DNA of 20,906 nucleotides. Origin: DASPNM01 sp035626515. Its GTDB lineage: Bacteria > Bacteroidota > Bacteroidia > Chitinophagales > Chitinophagaceae. The position numbers and the translations under genes are program-made. Positions 14,938 to 20,906 of this stretch are shown here, piece after piece (position 1 is the stretch's first letter; every line of letters starts with the position of its first letter). Below the pieces are notes generated by a model that saw only the letters and a list, made by a program, of their open reading frames with translations, was not told where the DNA came from and did not search any database. The DNA lies in assembly GCA_035626515.1 (NCBI GenBank), contig DASPNM010000003.1:1-20906 (forward strand), read 5' to 3'.

Positions 14938-16952
14938 ACCGAATAAATAAGCAATTAAAGACTGTACTATTTGGATCTTGTCTCTTTGCCTGCGCTCCCG
15001 TTTTTTCGCAGGAGCTGCCCGGTCCGACCGAACAGCAGCTCGAAGCGCGCGCGGAGGGCAACGAAGAGACCCTGGACGAACAGGAACTCTCAGAGCGTGA
15101 GCAGCTCCGGAGGCAACCGGTAAATTTGAATACAGCATCCGCCGACGAACTCCGCCTGCTTCCGCTCCTAACCGAAGAACAGATAGAAAACCTGCTCCGT
15201 TACCGCGACGCATTTGGAAAATTAATCAGCGTCTATGAGCTGCAGGCAGTTCCCCGTTGGGATCTGGCGAGCATACGCCTTTTGCTTCCCTTCGTTACCG
15301 TGGATACGCTCGTTTCGCTTTTAGGCGAAACTTCCCGCCGCTGGCGCGGCGGTGAACATAGTGTGGTTTTCCGCGGGTCACGCCGGATGGAGGGTTACAA
15401 CCAAATGTCCGGCATGCAGTCCTTCCAGGGTGGAAGAGCGAGGTTGTTCCTCCGTTACCAATACCGTAAAGGAACTTTGCTGCAATACGGCTTTACTGCA
15501 GAAAAGGATGAAGGCGAAAGATTTTTCGCAGGGGCACAAAAGCTTGGCTTCGATTTTTATTCCGCCCATCTTTTCCTCAGAAATCTCGGGCACCTGAAGC
15601 AGCTTGCCGTCGGGGATTTTACTGTTAACCTCGGCCAGGGATTGATTCACTGGCAGGGGATGAACTTTGGAAAATCTGTCTCCAACATCCGAAGACAAGC
15701 GCCGTTGTTTCGTCCGCACAGCTCCGCCGGAGAATTCAACTTTCACCGGGGGGCAGCCGTTTCGGTGAACAACGGACCCTGGGAAGCCGGTTTGTTTTTC
15801 TCAGTACGCAGGCTCAGCGCAAACACTGTGTTTGATTCGATGAACCAACGGTATGAAGTCACGTCGCTGATCAGCTCGGGGTTGCACCGTACCGCAGGGG
15901 AAGTTGAAGACCGCCACCGGCTCACGCGCTGGAGCGCCGGAGGAACCTTGAAGCTTTTCCGCAGAGGCTTCCACTTTGCAATTAATGCGGTCGGCCATTC
16001 ATTTTCCGTTCCGTTAACCCGGAAAAAAGAACCACACCAGGCTTTCACGTTCACCGGGAGGAGATGGGGAAATCTCAGCTTCGATTATGCCGGTACGCTG
16101 CGCAACATGCACGTTTTTGGGGAAGTGGCAATGGATCGAAACGAGAGCTTTGCGGTTGTACAGGGATTGCTGGTCACTCCTGATCCCCGTGCCGATCTGG
16201 CCATACATTTCCGCCACATCCCAAAGCAATACCAGGCCCATTTGGGAAATGCTTTCACCGAAAATCATATGCCGGCCAACGAGACGGGAATTTTCGCGGG
16301 CATCACCCTGCGGCCTGCGGCTGGATGGCAGTTGGACATGTTTGCTGATCTCTTTTCTTTTCCGTGGCTTAAATATGGGGTAGACGCTCCGGCTAACGGA
16401 ATGGAATTTTCCATGCAACTCACGTACACTCCTGCAAAAGGGGTTGAAGCCTGCAGCCGGTTGCGCGTACAGCTTCGTCCCGAAACCGAGCCGATCGAAG
16501 GACACGTTACAGGATTCTTGAGACAAGTTTCGAAACGCGGGTGGAGATCGCAGGTCAGCTACCGGGCGGGTTCCCATTTCTTGCTGCGTTACCGGATCGA
16601 GATGTTGTGGCACGACACCGCGAACCGCTTAAAGACCGGTTTACTTTCTTTCATTGACGTTCATCATAAAGTTTCGCCCCTGCTCTCATTTACGGGCAGG
16701 ATTCAGTACTTCGATACCGATGGCTATGGTGCACGCGTGTATGTGTTTGAATACGACATCGCATCGGGTCCTGCCGTGCCCGCTTTCTATGATGCCGGCC
16801 TCCGGTACTATTTGGTACTCCGGTATGAACCCAGCCAGCGGCTGTCGGCGTGGTTGCGTTGGGCACAGACCATATATAATGGTACCCGGGCAGGAGAGCG
16901 GCGTTCGGAACTGGGGTTGCAGGTTCGTTGGTTGATTAGGAAAGGTCAGTAA
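14934..16952 (+). CDS. Helix-hairpin-helix domain protein with predicted beta-barrel body
   Basis: 672 residues from TTG 14934, which overlaps the previous stop (TTGA). The signal peptide is about 1-26 (VLFGSCLFACAPVFSQ). An acidic helical linker follows (27-60). A ComEA/PilX-like helix-hairpin-helix region comes at about 61-122: PVNLNTASADELRLLPLL, then a second hairpin FGKLISVYELQAVPRWD. The remaining 550 residues are rich in aromatic, Arg and Gly strands typical of an outer-membrane barrel (for example LFLRYQYRKGTLLQYGFTA, AVGDFTVNLGQGLIHWQG, RYYLVLRYEPSQRLSAWLRW). HhH-plus-barrel proteins of this size are frequent in Bacteroidota and usually annotated only by the HhH domain. The role is unknown; the exported location argues against intracellular DNA repair. 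The stop lies at the edge of a degenerate repeat array. Confidence 0.8.
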   Translation: MNRINKQLKTVLFGSCLFACAPVFSQELPGPTEQQLEARAEGNEETLDEQELSEREQLRRQPVNLNTASADELRLLPLLTEEQIENLLRYRDAFGKLISVYELQAVPRWDLASIRLLLPFVTVDTLVSLLGETSRRWRGGEHSVVFRGSRRMEGYNQMSGMQSFQGGRARLFLRYQYRKGTLLQYGFTAEKDEGERFFAGAQKLGFDFYSAHLFLRNLGHLKQLAVGDFTVNLGQGLIHWQGMNFGKSVSNIRRQAPLFRPHSSAGEFNFHRGAAVSVNNGPWEAGLFFSVRRLSANTVFDSMNQRYEVTSLISSGLHRTAGEVEDRHRLTRWSAGGTLKLFRRGFHFAINAVGHSFSVPLTRKKEPHQAFTFTGRRWGNLSFDYAGTLRNMHVFGEVAMDRNESFAVVQGLLVTPDPRADLAIHFRHIPKQYQAHLGNAFTENHMPANETGIFAGITLRPAAGWQLDMFADLFSFPWLKYGVDAPANGMEFSMQLTYTPAKGVEACSRLRVQLRPETEPIEGHVTGFLRQVSKRGWRSQVSYRAGSHFLLRYRIEMLWHDTANRLKTGLLSFIDVHHKVSPLLSFTGRIQYFDTDGYGARVYVFEYDIASGPAVPAFYDAGLRYYLVLRYEPSQRLSAWLRWAQTIYNGTRAGERRSELGLQVRWLIRKGQ

Positions 16953-16958
16953 TGCCGG

Positions 16959-17014
16959 AAAAGTCGGGAAAGTCAGTAAAGAACGGAAGTCAGAAGACGG
17001 AAGATGGAGTCTTG
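16959..17014 (+). repeat. AAGTC degenerate 9-mer/7-mer array
   Basis: AAAAGTCGG, GAAAGTCAG and TAAAGAACGG (9-10 bp units) are followed by AAGTCAG, AAGACGG, AAGATGG and AGTCTTG (7 bp units). The array starts 7 bp after the HhH gene stop, and the gene's final codons (AAAGGTCAGTAA) resemble a further unit. It is the third member of the AGTC/GACT family after 5449-5469 and 6978-7043. In all three the coding strand of the upstream gene reads AGTC. Confidence 0.6.
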
Positions 17015-17032
17015 ACATGGACTTGAGCCTAT

Positions 17033-17121
17033 TGCCCCTGTCGGCACAGCCTATCGATTAACAATTGCCGGAGCGTTTGTTGCCGCCGAATTCATGAGGA
17101 TCAATTTTTTAGACAGGGGCA
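17033..17121. repeat. 10-bp inverted repeat upstream of susC-like gene
   Basis: TGCCCCTGTC (17033-17042) and GACAGGGGCA (17112-17121) are perfect inverted arms separated by 69 bp of AT-rich sequence. The element lies about 125-215 bp before the SusC start, probably upstream of its promoter. It could be an operator pair or a relic of a small inserted element; no coding potential is present between the arms. Confidence 0.45.
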
Positions 17122-17137
17122 TATTTTTCCCATTCCG

Positions 17138-17167
17138 TTTGGTTTGTTAAATTTTTTTTTACATTGC
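17138..17167 (+). promoter_or_regulatory. Possible promoter of the SusC/SusD genes
   Basis: TTTG at 17138-17141 is followed after 18 bp by TACATTGC at 17160-17167, an imperfect match to the Bacteroidota pair TTTG ... TAnnTTTG. The long T-tract between them is unusual. If used, transcription would begin near 17172 and leave a leader of roughly 75-105 nt before the SusC start. This is a weak call. Confidence 0.3.
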
Positions 17168-17245
17168 GGCAGCATTTTTAAAGGCCACCGTGTCTTTAAC
17201 GATGATTCTCACTTTCTGAATCGGACGCTTTTTTCTTGACAATCA

Positions 17246-20200
17246 ATGTATTCTAATTCTAAAATCGTAATGAACATGAGAAAATTTGCATCACTGTTTA
17301 CGATGCTGATGCTCTTATCGGCATTGGCATTTGGTCAAACAAGGACTGTGACGGGGCAGGTGCGGGACGACAAGGGGGATCCGATTCCCTTTGCGACAGT
17401 CACCGAGACCGGTACGAGCAATGCTACAAAAGCCGATGCAAGCGGCTATTTCAGCATTAAGGTCAGGGAAGGAGCTTCTCTGACTGTTACCGCTGCCGGT
17501 CACGAAGCCGCTACGGTCAGCAACCCGGTTGGGAACATTGCTGTGACCCTGCGGATCGTAAGTGTGGAAGGAAGGGAAGTGGTCGTTACCACGGCTCTTG
17601 GTATTAAGAAAAGACCCAAAGAGATCGGGTACGCCAATACCACTGTTCGGTCTGAGCAGATCGTAAACGGTCGCTCGCCAAATTTGGCTGCTGCTCTTTC
17701 CGGAAAGGTTGCCGGTCTGACTATCCAGAACACCAGCAACTCTGTGAACGCGGCACCGAGGATTACACTCCGCGGTAATCGTTCGATCACTCAAACAAAT
17801 ACCGCGATGGTCGTGCTGGATGGAGTTCCCGTGAGCGCGAGTGTGATCAACACCCTTAACCCGAACGACATTGAATCCGTAACCACGCTGAAGGGCGGGC
17901 AGGCTGCAACGCTGTACGGTTCCGACGGTGTGAACGGGGTGCTGGTGATCAATACCAAGAGAGGCTCCGGCCGTCCGAGCGTATCCTTCACTTCTACGGC
18001 GAACTTCGAGCAGGTGGCTTACCTGCCGGATTTCCAGGACACGCACGGTTCCGGTTCTCACTATGGAAGCACTCCACAGGAGAACTACCGGCCTTTCGAA
18101 AACCAGCAATATGGTGACGCTTACGACGGCAGCATCCGCGCCGTAGGACGCGTACTCGAAGACGGAAGCTACCTGGAACTGCCGTACAAGAATATCCCGG
18201 GCGTGCGCAACGATCTGTTTGAAACTGGCTTTTCGACGCAGAACGATGTCGCAGTTTCCGGAGGCGATGCTACTTCTACATATTACCTGTCTTTCCAGGA
18301 CTACAATTCTGAGGGTATCGTGTGGAAAGACAAATACCGTCGCGACGTGCTCCGCTTCAGCGCGGGCAAGATCTACGGTAAATTCCGCGCCACATTGGAT
18401 GCATCTTATGTGGTAGACCGCGCGCAGCGCACTACGACAGACTTTTACTTTTATGCCGTTAATACGGCGACGTGGATTCCCATTGGGGAAATGAAGGACT
18501 GGAAGAACTATAAGTTCGCCCATCCCAACGCGTACTTTAACGACTATTACAACAACCCCTGGTTCGAACTGGACAATAACCGGAACGACAACAGGAACAA
18601 CCGGTTCATCGGAAACCTGACGTTGAATTTGAAACCCGCAAACTGGGTCAACCTGACCTACCGCGTGGGTACGAACGTAACCAACAACTTCCAAAAGAGC
18701 TGGCAAAACCGATTCAACTTCTCCAACTGGGCCAAAAACCTGGCGCCTACCCGCGATCCCCAGTACAATGACTATTATGGGATCTTCCGGGCTCGTAATG
18801 ACATCCAGGGCGGGGTAGCTGATTTCACTTCCGTTGGTTCCAGGGTCAACTCCGATTTCCTTGCTGAGTTCAACAAGGATTTTGGAAACATTTCCGCACG
18901 CGCAGTGGTTGGAAATAGCATTTCCGCAACATTTGAAAAAGTCACCGGCGTTGGCTCTACTTCAGTAATCATTCCCGATCTGTTCAACACGGGTAACAGG
19001 TCCGGAGACCTTGTCGGCCGTCTCGGCGACGGAAGAGCTGAAGAAAACAGCCGGGTCCGGAAAGTGGGTAATTTCCTGCAGCTCGGCGCTGGCTACAAAG
19101 ACTACTTCTTTCTTAACGGTTCTTTCCGCTATGATATCTCCTCGGTTTTCTACAGGGATGGAAGGGAAAGAAACCTGTATTCATATCCGTATTTCGGAGG
19201 TGACGCATCACTTATCCTGACCGACGCGTTTCCCTCGATCAAGAGTGATGCTTTCAGCTTCATGAAGCTGCGGGTAAGCTGGAACAAGAACGGTAACGAC
19301 AACCTGGGCCCCTATCGTCTGGACCCGGTGTTTCTGACCGGCGCCGGCTTCCCATATGGTTCCACGGTAGGTACTACTGTTGGAAACGAAATTCCGGCTG
19401 CCGACCTCAAGCCTGAGTTCGTGTACACCACAGAAGCAGGTTTTGAGGCCACTTTCTGGAAAGACCGCATCAACCTGGATGTAACCGGTTACAAGCAAAC
19501 TTCCAGCAACCAGATCATCCCGGTTCAGATCTCCAGTTCTACAGGCGCTACCCAAACGCTGCTCAACGCGGCGAAGATTGAGAACAGGGGTATTGAAGCG
19601 GAACTGCGAGCCAGAGCCGTGCGCAATCGCAATTGGACAATTGACCTCTTCGGTAACTATACGCTCAACGAGAACGAAGTTGAAGAACTGTTCGTTGGAA
19701 TTCCGAGAATTCAGATCAACAGTAACGGGCGGGTAGCGTTTGTGAACGCGCAGGTTGGAAATCCCTTCCCGTTCCTCAGGGGTATTGCGTGGATGCGCTC
19801 GCCCGAAGGCAAACTCGTGATTGATCCGAACGACGGGTGGCCAGTGCTGGACACAGTACAGCACGACCTGGGCCGCACGATCCCGAAGCACAGCGTGGGA
19901 CTCGGTTTCCGCGTGAACTACAGGCTGTGGACGCTGGCTGCAAACGCTGAATTCCGCGGCGGTCACGTGGTTTACCACGACGTGGGTGAAGATCTTGGTT
20001 TCACCGGTTCCGGTGCCATCACCACGATCTACAACCGCGAACAGTTTATTTTCCCGAACTCTGTTTATTGGGATGGGACGAAATATGTGGATAATGTTAA
20101 TATCCCCGTCGCCAACGATCTGGCAATCTACGGAGCTTGGGGCGACTACAGCTTTTCAAGAGGAATTCTGGCAGTTGCAGAAGTTTTCACAACCTCTGCC

Positions 20201-20449
20201 AACTTCTGGAAACTTCGGGACGTCTCTTTAACCTTTGATTTCCCGAAACCCTGGCTGGGTAGTGGAAGAATCGTGAAGGGGGCTAGCCTCTCCGCGTTCG
20301 GCCGCAACCTGGTGACCCTGCTTCCGAGAGAGAACATTTACACGGATCCTGAATTTGCGAGCACCAACGGAAACGGCGTAGGTATCAATACCTCGCTGAA
20401 TACGCCGCCGGTTCGCCAGTTCGGAGCAACCTTGAATGTAATATTCTAA
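17246..20449 (+). CDS. SusC/RagA family TonB-dependent outer-membrane transporter
   Basis: 1,067-residue 22-strand-type barrel that, with its SusD partner, imports oligomers (glycans or peptides) using TonB energy. The signal peptide ends LMLLSALAFGQ (21-31). A carboxypeptidase-regulatory-like domain (about 33-105, TVTGQVRDDKGDPIPFATV) is followed by a TonB-box-like stretch EVVVTTALGIKK (111-122). The plug spans 125-240, with the SusC signature LDGVPVSASVINTLNPNDIE and LYGSDGVNGVLVINTKRG. The barrel ends in VRQFGATLNVIF with terminal Phe. No STN domain is present, so direct anti-sigma signalling through this protein is unlikely. ATG 17246 is the first start; ATG 17276 (MRKFASLFTM) would give a more typical signal peptide. 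The SusD-like gene begins 127 bp downstream. Substrate is unknown, since no glycoside hydrolase or peptidase lies in the window. Confidence 0.95.
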   Translation: MYSNSKIVMNMRKFASLFTMLMLLSALAFGQTRTVTGQVRDDKGDPIPFATVTETGTSNATKADASGYFSIKVREGASLTVTAAGHEAATVSNPVGNIAVTLRIVSVEGREVVVTTALGIKKRPKEIGYANTTVRSEQIVNGRSPNLAAALSGKVAGLTIQNTSNSVNAAPRITLRGNRSITQTNTAMVVLDGVPVSASVINTLNPNDIESVTTLKGGQAATLYGSDGVNGVLVINTKRGSGRPSVSFTSTANFEQVAYLPDFQDTHGSGSHYGSTPQENYRPFENQQYGDAYDGSIRAVGRVLEDGSYLELPYKNIPGVRNDLFETGFSTQNDVAVSGGDATSTYYLSFQDYNSEGIVWKDKYRRDVLRFSAGKIYGKFRATLDASYVVDRAQRTTTDFYFYAVNTATWIPIGEMKDWKNYKFAHPNAYFNDYYNNPWFELDNNRNDNRNNRFIGNLTLNLKPANWVNLTYRVGTNVTNNFQKSWQNRFNFSNWAKNLAPTRDPQYNDYYGIFRARNDIQGGVADFTSVGSRVNSDFLAEFNKDFGNISARAVVGNSISATFEKVTGVGSTSVIIPDLFNTGNRSGDLVGRLGDGRAEENSRVRKVGNFLQLGAGYKDYFFLNGSFRYDISSVFYRDGRERNLYSYPYFGGDASLILTDAFPSIKSDAFSFMKLRVSWNKNGNDNLGPYRLDPVFLTGAGFPYGSTVGTTVGNEIPAADLKPEFVYTTEAGFEATFWKDRINLDVTGYKQTSSNQIIPVQISSSTGATQTLLNAAKIENRGIEAELRARAVRNRNWTIDLFGNYTLNENEVEELFVGIPRIQINSNGRVAFVNAQVGNPFPFLRGIAWMRSPEGKLVIDPNDGWPVLDTVQHDLGRTIPKHSVGLGFRVNYRLWTLAANAEFRGGHVVYHDVGEDLGFTGSGAITTIYNREQFIFPNSVYWDGTKYVDNVNIPVANDLAIYGAWGDYSFSRGILAVAEVFTTSANFWKLRDVSLTFDFPKPWLGSGRIVKGASLSAFGRNLVTLLPRENIYTDPEFASTNGNGVGINTSLNTPPVRQFGATLNVIF

Positions 20450-20576
20450 AGCTTAGTATTCATTCGATATGACACTAAACCTGAGATCGGCCATGAGGAG
20501 TTTCAGCCACGACAGCGGCGGAAACATCCTTATGGCTGGTTCCGGGTGGAAATCAGAACATAAAAACAACAAGCAC

Positions 20577-20906
20577 ATGAAAAAGTATTTGGTCGTAATA
20601 TTAAGCATGGTGGCGCTGGCAGGCTGTAGGAAGTTCGTCGACGTAAACGAGAACCCCAACACGCCCACATCAACTCGTCCCGAGTTTGTGTTCAGCAACG
20701 CCGTCAACCAGTCCGCGTCGTATATCGCGGGCGGTCCCCACGCGCTTGGCTCTACGTGGTCGGGGATGTTGTCTCACAGCACGAGCTTTACCGGCGGCGG
20801 GGAAGAGAAGACTTACGCTTTTACCAGCGCAAACTTCAATTTCTTCGACGCGGCGTACGACAACCTGAACGATTATCAGTATGTGATCAATAATGGTGCA
20901 GCCGGC
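20577..20906 (+). CDS. SusD-like outer-membrane lipoprotein (3' end outside window)
   Basis: The first 110 residues of the surface substrate-binding partner of the SusC transporter. MKKYLVVILSMVALAGC is a lipoprotein signal with lipobox LAGC (Cys17 lipidated), followed by the family hallmark FVDVNENPNTPT and Phe/Asn-rich helices (PEFVFSNAVNQSASY, FDAAYDNLNDYQYVINN). DxNxNPN after the lipid Cys resembles the SusD/RagB-like subgroup often paired with peptide or unusual-glycan SusC proteins. The frame is open upstream to ATGs at 20469 and 20493, but only ATG 20577 gives a lipoprotein signal. It is on the same strand as SusC with a 127-bp spacer lacking an evident terminator, so co-transcription is likely. 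The frame runs to the last base of the window without a stop. Confidence 0.93.
   Translation, partial: MKKYLVVILSMVALAGCRKFVDVNENPNTPTSTRPEFVFSNAVNQSASYIAGGPHALGSTWSGMLSHSTSFTGGGEEKTYAFTSANFNFFDAAYDNLNDYQYVINNGAAG

Noticed and set aside
14455..15213. 252-codon minus-strand frame across the barrel/HhH junction
   Set aside because: Antisense to two coupled genes with convincing exported-protein features; composition is that of a shadow frame.
17315..18706. 463-codon minus-strand open frame opposite the SusC gene
   Set aside because: Fully antisense to a clear SusC plug and barrel; the product has no signal, domain or plausible composition, and open antisense frames are common with this codon usage.
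19208..19978. 256-codon minus-strand frame inside the SusC gene
   Set aside because: Shadow of the SusC barrel region with no motif.

Overview
The window looks like chromosomal DNA of a Bacteroidota member, probably Chitinophagaceae or a close relative. The markers are a SusC/SusD outer-membrane pair at the right edge, a probable type IX secretion (T9SS) cargo protein at the left edge, a LytS/LytTR two-component pair whose sensor carries a periplasmic TPR domain, an OmpA protein with PorE-like architecture, and TAnnTTTG promoter elements. The family-level placement is an impression from style, not a computed result.

Layout: (1) 1-1488, minus strand, the N-terminal 496 residues of a secreted SBBP beta-propeller protein, cut by the window edge just as its T9SS sorting domain begins. 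(2) 1489-1937, a non-coding stretch with GC-rich inverted repeats. (3) 1938-5419, plus strand, a TPR sensor histidine kinase and a LytTR response regulator sharing a 4-bp ATGA overlap. (4) 5458-13958, a minus-strand block read right to left: a class III cyclase-like/TPR protein, folD, queE, a PorE-like TPR/PD40/CRD/OmpA protein, dprA and guaB. folD and queE are 29 bp apart and probably co-transcribed; guaB and folD each have their own TAnnTTTG element right at the start codon. (5) 14161-16952, plus strand, two envelope proteins joined by a TTGA stop/start overlap: a small predicted beta-barrel and a helix-hairpin-helix plus barrel protein. (6) 16953-17245, a leader region with a degenerate repeat array and a 10-bp inverted repeat. 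(7) 17246-20906, SusC and the first 110 residues of a SusD-like lipoprotein.

Most of the window is ordinary Bacteroidota chromosome (IMP dehydrogenase, DprA, queuosine and folate enzymes) mixed with envelope and signalling genes. I found no mobile element, CRISPR array, tRNA or rRNA. No complete new defence or biosynthetic system is evident.

The observations I would follow up first are these. A family of degenerate AGTC/GACT 7-9 bp repeats sits at three gene 3' ends and contributes the stop codon in at least two. Two housekeeping genes have promoter elements so close to ATG that leaderless transcripts are predicted. The cyclase-like protein has Gln where the base-recognising Lys is normally found. 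The sensor kinase has an unusually regular 120-bp repeat array. The barrel/HhH pair has no assigned function.
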